From the NCBI GenBank assembly GCA_933207985.1, contig OW240912.1, forward strand, positions 360,904,406-360,968,405: 64,000 bases of DNA. The letters are read 5' to 3'. Shown one piece after another: positions 47,884-64,000 of this stretch. The stretch is from Pelobates cultripes. Its lineage: Eukaryota; Chordata; Amphibia; Anura; Pelobatidae. A program made the translations under genes and the position numbers. Position 1 is the stretch's first letter. The number at the start of each line of letters is the position of its first letter. The notes beneath the pieces are model-generated. The model did not search any database, was not told where the DNA came from, and saw nothing but the letters and a program-made list of their open reading frames with translations.

Positions 47884-48115
47884 ATAATAATAATAATAAC
47901 AAAGTATTTAACCAGGAAAGGCACATTCAGATTACTATAGTTTTCAAGTACGTCTTGGGGATATAACCATAGCCCAACATCCAGGGGTTGTTACTATTAC
48001 CCAATTTAATGATACTCATTTTATCTACCTCGGAAGGATGAAGGGCTGAGTCAACCCTACTGGGTTGAACAGATTCTACTGATGATGCATTAGCCCACTG
48101 AGCTATCTCACTGGC
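47884..48115 (-). mobile_element. tRNA-derived SINE in the 3' region of gene C
   Basis: On the minus strand: an A-box-like tagctcagtgggctaa, a B-box-like gttcaacccag (48,060-48,070), a body containing ccttccgaggtagataaaat, and a tail of ATT repeats (47,884-47,907). It has the same orientation as the gene and probably lies in the 3' untranslated region. The same insertion is at 61,936-62,167, so it predates the C/D duplication. Confidence 0.75.
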
Positions 48116-48316
48116 AATTTCTATCAGGGTTATTCACTGAAGTGTGATTTTTTTGGGGGGGAATTAAAAGTGAATTCAAAGATCATTTCAAATTTTAGAT
48201 TACAAAGAAATAGATAAATCCAAATCATAGTTGAGAATATTTAAAATGTAGTCTTTTTTGGTTAAAAATGTTAAACTCAAATTTATTGAATAACCCAGAA
48301 GTGCTTCTATTGAACT

Positions 48317-55340
<7,024 letters not shown>

Positions 55341-55427
55341 GATGATTCTTCTCACAGAGGAGATGTAAAGATGAGATACCAGGTACAGTCTGCACTGCAG
55401 AGTCACACATTCTAGGCACAAACTGGC

Positions 55428-55540
55428 TGCTTTTATATTTCACATGGGTGTTAACACACTCACCTATAAATAGCATCATTGTCTGCTATAAGCATTTATT
55501 GTGAATGTTATTACTTTCTGATTTCATAGAAGTAACGCAT
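55428..55540 (-). promoter_or_regulatory. Keratin gene C proximal promoter
   Basis: On the minus strand TATAAAAG (55,437-55,430) is preceded by aacacccatgtgaaa and, further up, gaaatcagaaagtaataaca. These are the same blocks in the same order as at genes A and B, although most surrounding sequence has diverged. Confidence 0.7.
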
Positions 55541-55656
55541 CAAGCATCAACATATCTACAACATCAAAGCAAAAATCATTTACTGTAAGCTTCTAATAGT
55601 TTAAAGTGTTTTAACTGAATGTGAGCCATGGACCTCATACAGTATTTCTGTCTTAA

Positions 55657-56200
55657 AGGGACACTATAGTCACCTGAATAACTTTAGCTTAATGAAGCAG
55701 TTTTGGTGTATAGAACATGCCCCTGCAGCCTCACTGCTCAATCCTCTGCCATTTAGGAGTTAAATCCCTTTGTTTATGAACCCTAGTCACACCTCCCTGC
55801 ATGTGACTTGCACAGCCTTCCATAAACACTTCCTGTAAAGAGAGCCCTATTTAGGCTTTCTTTATTGCAAGTTCTGTTTAATTAAGATTTTCTTATCCCC
55901 TGCTATGTTAATAGCTTGCTAGACCCTGCAAGAGACTCCTGTTTGTGATTAAAGTTCAATTTAGAGATTGAGATACAATTATTTAAGGTAAATTACATGT
56001 TTGAAAGTGAAACCAGTTTTTTTTTCATGCAGGCTTTGTCAATCATAGCCTGGGGAGGTGTGGCTAGGGCTGCATAAACAGAAACAACGTGATTTAACTC
56101 CTAAATGACAGTGAATTGAGCAGTGAAATCGCAGGGGAATGATCTATACACTAAAACTGCTTTATTTAGCTAAAGTAATTTAGGTGACTATAGTGTTCCT
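55657..56200. mobile_element. T2/Kolobok-like MITE upstream of gene C
   Basis: 544 bases with ends AGGGACACTATAGTCACC and the complement of AGGAACACTATAGTCACC, flanked by TTAA at 55,653-55,656 and 56,201-56,204. Confidence 0.85.
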
Positions 56201-56204
56201 TTAA

Positions 56205-58824
56205 CATAAGTCTAATCAAATATAAATGCTACCATGGTTAAACAAAAAGATTAAAAAGTCATCCTGTCTGGTACAAATATCATTAGACTAAGTTTTGAAT
56301 GTCAAACAAAAACATTAACATTAAAAGTTCAGGATGACATGTAACTTTTTATGGCACCAGACGTGATCAGGAAAAAGCACAAATAGCATAGCTGTAAGGC
56401 AGTGTCAGGATATTTATATCAGCAGATATTTTGTGCTAAGATAGAAATTAAAAGTGTACATTGCCAGAGTCACTCAGAACAGAGCGGACTCCATTTTGGA
56501 TCTTCAGGCCAACAAAGACACATAATTTCTTCTTGCTTTCTGTAACTAGCCACTAGCCTGAGCTTAGGAATGCATTATATAAACAAGCCAAGTGATAAGC
56601 AATGAAGCAGGGCGGTGGAATGCTCTGTTTAAATGTTAATGGAATAGAAATAATTTTATAAACACAGACACTAGTGACGGAGAAGACTAAGTAATTAATT
56701 TTACTTTCTAAATTTTACAAGGTCCCATTGTAAGGGGTGAAATTGAGTTTAGAACTGTCAATTTTAGAAATTACGATCAAAGTCGTTGCCACAAAGACTG
56801 AGACAAACGCTTTGAACTGACCGCACATTTAATTTATGGTAGTCATTTTAGATAAGCCAAATGACGTCAAAATCGTCATCAGGAAAAGTTAACTCTTTCC
56901 TGGATAGGAAGGATTAGTGAGGCGAGACTGCCCTCTATGGATCAAATACCTAAATTGCGATCTGCAGATTGACCACACTTTCAGTATCCTATTGGCCTTA
57001 TCAATTAATGACGTACAGAGAGTCTGGCCCTTTAAAAGTTAGGACAAAGGGAAGAGAGAAGGTTAGTTTTTGGGCATTCAGATTCGGACATACAGAGAGA
57101 TTCAGGACACTCTCTGGGACTAACATCCAACTCTCAAACTCTCTTGGACACAACTCAAGAAACACTCCTTGACACTTAGAATTTTACTGATACTTTTTAA
57201 CCGACACCACTTTTCTCTATTACTTACACACCTCCATAAAACCAATCATACTTGCATTCAAGTTTCTGGGACTTCCTACTCATCTGATGAGAATACCTAC
57301 ATAATTGGTAACTATGCTGGTTTTATTTAATTAATCTAAATTAATTAAAATCTAATAGCATGATATATGACTGGATAAATCACGGTCAGAGTTCAATAAT
57401 TAGAAATCTTAGTTAACAAAAGAATATATAGTTATAAAGTAGTATCACGTGTTAGCATACCGCTGTTTTTATCCAGGTGTATTGATTTACTCTAAAATAA
57501 GATAAGATATCTTTTTAAGCAAATTAAAATTCAGCTTTTGTAAAAATCTGGTAGATTATTCTTATTGGATGGTTCCAGGAATTGATTAATGAGCTGGTTC
57601 GAATGTTATTTAAATTGAAAATTACATGAGAATAGGATACTATATGCCTAGGAGGATCTAGCCAGCATAGAAAGGGTTACTCAGTTGATTTAACTGTTAG
57701 CCAGGGTTTTTCGCTGGGCTGTGTGAAGTTTTGCTTTTGGTGTCTGAGAAGTACCCATTCATCTTGTCTTGACAGTTGATGCTGTAGCTTTGTACTGTGT
57801 CTAGCCATTATATTGCATACTTATGTTATACTAAATATTCACTGATTAATATCATGCATGCTGCCTAATATTATTATTTTATTTGTCACAATAAATTATA
57901 TCTATTTTTATAACAAATTGTGATTTTATTTGTATGGAATACATTTCACTTATATGATAACGATCTCTAAGATAATTGAAATAGTGGGCAATTCTCAACT
58001 GTATAATATTATTATCCCATAAATATCCCCACAGCAGTCAGGAATGACCAGTTTGGGTTATGTAGATTATGATTAGATAAATGGACACTGAGAAAAGTTG
58101 GATCAGAAAACACTTAAGTCAATAAAAACAAATATATGTAATGTAAACATTTGGCCCAAAGTAAAGAAACGGTCTTAACTGTCAGAAACTGAAGTGGCAA
58201 GCTACATAGCTATGTAGGCTACATTCTTTCAATACATTATTGAACCTATTTATGCTGATAAATTGCAGGAAAGAGAATAGTGCAATAGATACCTAAAATG
58301 ATAATAGGTGCCCCTCTAAGCATCATAAGCTCAACAACTCATGTAATGGCCATAGGGTCAAGAGTATCAAGAGTATTTCCCCATGGATTGTATCAATATA
58401 CTGGTATTTAGATTTTTCCAGCAGCTAGACTTGGCCCTCTGCTATGGGTTGTCTAATACAGAACTGAATGTCCGTATTTGCTATTTACCTTTGGTCTGCA
58501 ATGCTAGGCTGGAAGCACTGGACAAACTCCTTCCTTAGCTTATTATTTTAGCTATTTAGCTACTGAATTAGAATTACTAATTACTAATTACTAAATTAGA
58601 ATTAGCTACTGCTAAAATCCAATTACACATAATCTAAGATGGAGTACAGTTGATGGGCTTCCGGTTCGGACAACAGGGATATATTATGAAATAATACTAT
58701 GAGTATTTTATATAAAATGATACATTACTAGTAATTTCCCATTCATATTTACTATCCACACTCCTGTAGGACACAGTACATAGGAGGAAATGATAGAAAA
58801 CTTAAAGAATGAATTTTAGAACAT

Positions 58825-58827
<3 letters not shown>
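56205..58827. other. Unclassified intergenic DNA
   Basis: No gene is supported. The part from about 56,460 to 58,020 has features that would fit an old LTR or retroviral remnant (tataaac near 56,577, aataaat near 57,890), but I found no paired ends or coding blocks. Confidence 0.4.
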
Positions 58828-58862
<35 letters not shown>

Positions 58863-58932
58863 GTAACAAAAGGTTCTGGACTGCACTCACGGTCTTAAAG
58901 TTGAAAATGTTTCTTTATTCCATATAACAAAT

Positions 58933-58966
58933 CGACGTTTCGGTCCACGCAGGGACCTTCCTCAGG
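58933..58966 (-). ncRNA. Hammerhead-like motif, left palindrome arm
   Basis: The reverse complement of the motif at 58,988-59,019, with identical core and stem. Confidence 0.5.
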
Positions 58967-58987
58967 ATCAAATGATGTCATTTGATC

Positions 58988-59019
58988 CTGAGGAAGGTCC
59001 CTGCGTGGACCGAAACGTC
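58988..59019 (+). ncRNA. Hammerhead-like motif, right palindrome arm
   Basis: CTGAGGA (58,988-58,994) fits the CUGANGA core. After one extra A comes stem GGTCC (58,996-59,000) with GGACC (59,007-59,011), loop ctgcgt, then GAAAC (59,012-59,016) and GTC. ACGT after GAA is self-complementary, which would allow a stem III between two molecules, as proposed for minimal dimeric hammerheads. Activity is not shown. Confidence 0.55.
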
Positions 59020-59181
59020 GATTTGTTATATGGAATAAAGAAACATTTTCAACTTTAAGACCGTAAGTGCAGTCCAGAACCTTTTGTTACTACTACCTAT
59101 TGCCCCATGGGACTGGCACCCGGCAAGTACTTTATTTTTCAACATTCTTTAAGCGTGAGTGCATAGATCCACTGACTGTTA

Positions 59182-59213
<32 letters not shown>

Positions 59214-59480
59214 TTTATTTACTTATTTTTTAAATATAATAAACATACAGTCCTCCTACATTGAAATGAAAAACAATTCCAGTTTAGTAGGAATAGAACA
59301 GGCATATTGGAAGGGAGTAATCAACTAAAATAAAATGGATAAATTGGTTAACAACTTTACAACCACATGGTTTAAATATAGAAATAGATTTACATTGTTT
59401 TTTGGATGGATGAATTTGGGGAATGTAAGCTTTTTTGGATTGTTTTTTCATCAAAATTACAATAGTATAGTATTACAAAC

Positions 59481-61708
59481 ACAAACTTATAAGAAAGAAC
59501 TTCTAATGTGTATTTTGTAAAGTTGGTGTGTGCTATTCTTGTACAAAGTTTTATTTTGTGTTCAGTTACTTCTGCTGAGTACAACGATACCCCCATTGTA
59601 TGTTTTTGGCACTATTTCGTGAAGCTACAGTGCCATATAGGAGACCTGTCCGTTTCAACATTTACAGTAGAATTTTGAGAGGCGGATTTAATGGGCCTAT
59701 GCTTCAAATTGGGGTATTATAGAAGTTTGACTGTTCAAAAAACTCCCACAAAGGCCTACCATTTGTAAAAGTAGACACTCCAGGGTATCTCCTATGGTGC
59801 ATATTGTGCCTTAACATGCCCCCATTTTTTTTTACCAATATATACCAAAGTATGTGGTAAAAAATAATTTTGGGCATTTTTTACATACGGATTACATTTT
59901 TGCTGGGCATTTTGTACATTTCATATGTGCCACTAAATTCAAACCCCCCAAATTATGGTCAGCTAAGTCTTCTGAGTAAAACAATATGCCCAATGTATGA
60001 CCTAGACATTATTTTGTGAAGTTAGACTGCTGTAAAAGAGACGTGACAAGTTAAGGTTTTTACCAATGAATTTTCATGGAGGGTTTTGATGCGTCTGTGT
60101 CCCACTTTGGAGCACTTGAGCAGGCTACATATTACAACTACACCATAAAGGCATACCATTTCTTAAAGAACACATCCCAGGGTATTTCAAAAGGCATATT
60201 TTGAACGTTAGTGTGGGATAATTTTTCCGCTAGCTTGTACCAAGTGTAGTGGTAATAAGCACATTTTTTGCCTTTTGACACACAAAATGAGTTTGCACAG
60301 TATATTTAGCAAATCGTATGTGTGCTACGACTGTATAATACTTCATATGTTGCTCAGCTATGTCGGCTGAGTACAGCAATACCCCCGTATGTACCTTTGC
60401 CTGGTATATGTGGACATCGGAGGGGTACATTTGGGACAAAGCCATTCCAGTTTTTTTCAAACTTTGAATTTTTACGCTGTATCCATGTCCCATTTTAGAG
60501 TATTTTACAAGGCTATATAATCTAATTACCCCATAAATGCATACCATTTCTTAAGGAAGACATCCCAGGGTAATTCAAAAGGCATATTTTGAATGTTAGC
60601 GTGTGATCATTTTTCCACTAGCTTGTAGCAAGTGTAGTGGTAATGAGCATTTTTTAATGTATTTTTTTATTTTGTAAAACTTTTTTTACTTTGTAAAACC
60701 CATTTCTAAACTTTTTTTTTACTTATTAAATGTTTTACACTTTCTTAACTTTTTTACACTTTTACATTTTTTTCTAAACTTTTCTTTTACCATTAACCCC
60801 TAACTAGCAGTAAGCAGCACTAACAGTAAATTCCCCCCTTTGCCATAACTCCCACCCACTCCAGCTAGCAAAATATATATAATTATAAAATATTTTAACT
60901 AATTAATTAAATAAATTGAACCCCTGAGGGTTAAAAAATAAATAAAGGTTAATCTTCTGGGGTCAAAAGAAATGAGACTACAGTATAATACTGTGATCTC
61001 TATTTTGATCACTGTAGGCAGTGATAAACTGGCAGGGAAGGGGTTAATTTTTATTTAGACTGGGAAAAGGGGGGTGGTATTTTTTTTTTACTTAAACGTT
61101 GCTAAAACATTTTTAAAAACTTTTATTTACCATTTAAAGCTTATTTTAAAACTTTTTTAACGTTAACCCCTAGTTAGCCAAACACCAAATTCCCCACTTC
61201 CCCACTAACTTCCACCCATCCCAGCTAGCTAAATATATAATTTTTCAAAATTTAAATGAATTAATCAAATAAATTTAATCCCTGAGGGTTAAAAAAAAAA
61301 CTAATTAACCCTCAGGGGTTAAAAAAAATAAATCAGATGACATTAAAATGTATATATACCCTGCCAATTGATCACTGTAGTCAGTGATCAATTGGCAGGG
61401 AAGGGGTTAATTTTATTAAAGCAGGGGAAAGGGGGGTGGGATTTAACTTTATTTATTTTTTTTACACAGGGAGAAGATCCGTCTCCCTGCACTTCACACA
61501 GAACCCGGAAGTGCAGGGTGGCTGGGGCGAGCACCGGTGTTGGGGCAGCCTAATACAGAGGCAGACCGAAGCACCTTTAACCCCGCGATCGCCGCGATCA
61601 CGGCGATCTGGGGTTGACTTTAGTAAATGATGGAAATTTTCCGTTAACGGTCCTTAACTGAAGGACAAGGTTGACGGAAAATTTCCATCTGCGGTCGGGA
61701 AGGGGTTA
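59481..61708 (+). mobile_element. Second copy of the long AT-rich repeat element (unit D)
   Basis: It matches 44,105-47,651 in order, without the solo-LTR-like insertion and with one instead of two copies of the ~387-bp unit. It ends gggaagggg followed by TTAA. No coding sequence. Confidence 0.6.
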
Positions 61709-61753
61709 AGGAAAATAATAAAAACATTAATAAGATTTTTCAATGAGTAAAGT

Positions 61754-61759
61754 TTTATT
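61754..61759 (-). terminator. Probable polyadenylation signal of gene D
   Basis: AATAAA on the minus strand, at the place corresponding to 47,700-47,705 of gene C. Confidence 0.45.
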
Positions 61760-61935
61760 GCAGAGACACATTACCGATAAGAAACAAGTGATTATTGTAT
61801 TCAAACGAAATAAAGACAATTAAACAGAAAGGAAGTTGATTAATATGTTTGAACTGCAAGAAAATTAAGCAATAAATGCACCTTAAAATCAAAATTAGTG
61901 CTTTCACTAAAATCTATGCTTTCATTTTAGCAATT

Positions 61936-62167
61936 TAATAATAATAATAACAAAGTATTTAACCAGGAAAGGCACATTCAGATTACTATAGTTTTCAAGT
62001 ACGTCTTGGGGATGTTACCATAGCCCAACATCCAGGGGTTGTTACTATTACCCAATTTAATGGTACTCATTTTATCTACCTCGGAAGGATGAAGGGCTGA
62101 GTCAACCCTACTGGGTTGAACAGATTCTACTGATGATGCATTAGCCCACTGAGCTATCACACTGGCA
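61936..62167 (-). mobile_element. tRNA-derived SINE in the 3' region of gene D
   Basis: Same insertion as 47,884-48,115, with A-box, B-box and ATT-repeat tail, in gene orientation. Confidence 0.75.
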
Positions 62168-62365
62168 ATTTCTATCAGGGTTATTAACTGAAGTGTGATT
62201 TTTTGGGGGGAATTAAAAGTGAATTCAAAGATCATTTCAAATTTTAGATTACAAAAAAATAGATAAATCCAAATCATAGTTGACAATATTTAAAATTTTG
62301 TCTTTTTTGGTTAGAAATGTTAAACTCAAATTTATTGAATAACCCTGAAGTGCATCTATTGAACT

Positions 62366-62700
62366 TTAGCAGTGGTGTCCGTGGCCAGAGCTGTTTCTGC
62401 TTTTCGAGATGCTTGCGCTGGATCCTCCACTGTAATGTTGGCCACTAGTACCGTGGGACTTCTCTCCTGAGCTGTGTTTTCCTCCAGTGCTGGAGTGAAG
62501 CACGGCTGAAACACAATAATGCTACAAGTTATTATCCAAATAGAAATGACAATAAATACAAATACCTAACACCTTAATAACTATTGATAATACTGTCTGT
62601 ATCAATAGAAAGAAATGTATGGAGAGATTTTTGTTCTAAGATTCAATGTTCTCAAGTATTGTATCACTTACATATATTAACGGAACCATGAGCAGTCATC
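62366..62700 (-). CDS. Type II keratin gene D, last two coding exons (partial)
   Basis: Exon 8 is 62,700-62,672 (29 bases) and exon 9 is 62,505-62,366 with the stop codon, both with canonical splice sites and the same lengths as in gene C. The tail reads HSSTGGKHSSGEKSHGTSG and ends SSGHGHHC, almost the same as gene C. The exon 8 peptide (MTAHGSVNIS) is identical to gene C. The remaining exons lie beyond the right edge. The last 20-odd bases of the window match 51,988-52,010, which lies 83 bases before exon 7 of gene C, so exon 7 of gene D is expected about 80 bases outside. Integrity of the whole gene cannot be judged. Confidence 0.88.
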
Positions 62701-62805
62701 CTGAAATAAAACATAAACACATTATTTTAGTAGTGGATAATTATCTCTCTAATTAGCTAACAGGAGCGAATACTTGTAATGAAATTTCCAATGTGGTTGT
62801 TTTAT

Positions 62806-63288
62806 CCTGCAATCCATGAACCATTTTAGAGAAGGGCTACTAAACTGGTTCATGGATTGCGGGATAAAACTTACCAGGAAAGGTTAAAGGATCTTAACAT
62901 GTATAGCTTGGAGGAAAGACGAGACGGGGGGGATATGATAGAAACATTTAAATATATAAAGGGAATCAACACAGTAAAGGAGGAGACTATATTTAAAAGA
63001 AGAAAAACTACCACAACAAGAGGACATAGTCTTAAATTAGAGGGACAAAGGTTTAAAAATAATATCAGGAAGTATTACTTTACTGAGAGGGTAGTGGATG
63101 CATGGAATAGCCTTCCAGCTGAAGTGGTAGAGGTTAACACAGTAAAGGAGTTTAAGCATGCGTGGGATAGGCATAAGGCTATCCTAACTATAAGATAAGG
63201 CTAGGGACTAATGAAAGCATTTAGAAAATTGGGCAGACTAGATGGGCCAAATGGTTCTTATCTGCCGTCACATTCTATGTTTCTATGT
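62806..63288 (+). pseudogene. CR1-type LINE 3' fragment in intron 7 of gene D
   Basis: It has the same 5' junction with a short inverted segment as at 48,831, then an open C-terminal block (63,198 stop; VVDAWNSLPAEVVE) and the 3' attctatgtttctatg repeat. It is not interrupted by a MITE and gives the empty-site version of the gene C copy. Confidence 0.8.
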
Positions 63289-64000
63289 TGTCCCTTTATA
63301 CACAAGGCCATTTTAATGGGGCACTGTGTTATAGTTCAAATTAATTATAACTTTTTAAAACAATATTTCTTCACATTCTCTTTTTCTCTTAATATAAACC
63401 CACTCGATATGAGTTTCTGCTCTATCATCTTTTATAAGAAAATACACATGGTTCATAAAATGTGTTATTCTTTTTCACTTTGACATCATTTTAAACCTTT
63501 TCCTCTCTATTACATAATGGCTCAGAGATATTTTAATAACATGATAACTATAGCGATAGCATCACTACGGTATGCCTGGATCATGCACAATACTTTAACA
63601 TCCTTGATAATGTTTTAAAATACAAGGAGCAGAGTAGAAAAACATATTTCCTTCCTTGTGCTATGGGCCCAAGCTCTGAAACTTTTTAGCACATGCATGG
63701 TGATCATCGGGAAACTCCTCAGACCCTGTGAGCTCTTCTCTGGTTGCTAACTTGTGGATGTCAGTGATGATACCATAATTGAGGACTGATGAACAAGGAA
63801 GTTCAATTGTCAATGCAAAAGGTATGTCTTTTTTTTAAATAAATTACATTTCACTAGTCAGTGCAGGGATCTTAAATTTCTCCAGCTAAAATTAATAATC
63901 TCAGGTATTAATGGACACTTTTGGAATAAGGGTATCAAGCCTTGCTCGCACGGACAGAACACAATGAAATAAATAGAACATTAATTCCTTAGAATGCAGC
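63289..64000 (-). other. Intron 7 of gene D (partial)
   Basis: 63,289-63,398 matches 51,041-51,150; 63,399-63,978 is not present in gene C intron 7; the last bases match 51,988-52,010. No gene in it. Confidence 0.7.

Larger units (their letters stand above)
58860..59093. repeat. 234-bp near-perfect palindrome of a Penelope-like end
   Basis: Two 117-base arms meet with no spacer at 58,976/58,977. I see one mismatch besides the two central bases. It lies between (TA)n tracts (58,828-58,859 and 59,183-59,211). Each arm carries the hammerhead-like motif of Penelope-type ends. Confidence 0.92.

Noticed and set aside
48060..48115. A tRNA gene, suggested by A-box and B-box
   Set aside because: The cloverleaf is not complete and a SINE body and tail follow; it is the tRNA-derived head of a SINE.
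56460..58020. Old LTR or retroviral remnant
   Set aside because: Only isolated TATA-like and AATAAA-like motifs; no paired ends, target duplication or coding blocks found.

Overview
The window looks like anuran amphibian (frog) nuclear DNA. It carries intron-containing type II keratin genes in a background of AT-rich introns, (TA)n microsatellites and a transposon mix typical of frogs: TTAA-flanked T2/Kolobok-like MITEs, Penelope-like elements, CR1 and L1-like LINEs, Tc1 and Ty3/gypsy. No species can be named from sequence alone.

Four type II keratin genes are visible. Gene A (13,128-18,000, +) and gene B (30,071-35,603, +) are tandem duplicates, each with nine coding exons and canonical splice sites. 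Gene C (48,317-55,340, -) is a more diverged nine-exon paralogue facing them. Gene D (-) is represented by its last two coding exons (62,366-62,700) and part of intron 7; exon 7 should lie about 80 bases past the right edge. All share a His/Ser/Gly-rich head beginning MSHHS (A-C) and a tail ending GHGHHC. They differ mainly in head and tail.

Layout. Duplication unit 1 (about 1-19,845) and unit 2 (about 22,430-37,370) carry genes A and B with their 5' and 3' flanks. Partial copies of the 5' flank also lie at 19,810-20,930 and 37,370-37,825. Both genes have an old MITE-like element (TTAA target, CCYCTTAAGGAC ends) upstream, which predates the duplication. Its (TA)n interior later received different guests: in unit 1 a Penelope-like element with 1-kb inverted arms (2,957-6,830) and a young Ty3/gypsy element (7,031-12,577); in unit 2 another Penelope-like element on the minus strand (about 24,725-28,945). 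From 37.8 to 43.3 kb there is no gene, only repeats, a Tc1 remnant and a purine-rich minisatellite. Segments 44.1-51.2 kb and 59.5-63.4 kb are a second duplicated pair, carrying the 3' ends of genes C and D, a tRNA-derived SINE, a CR1 fragment and a long AT-rich repeat element.

Most notable: (1) the gypsy element has integrase upstream of reverse transcriptase (gag-PR-IN-RT-RH), the Gmr1-like order; (2) hammerhead-ribozyme-like motifs recur at the ends of several Penelope-type sequences, including a near-perfect 234-bp palindrome; (3) several insertions can be compared with empty sites in the duplicated copies, giving a relative history of the locus. No function beyond keratin filament formation can be read for the host genes.
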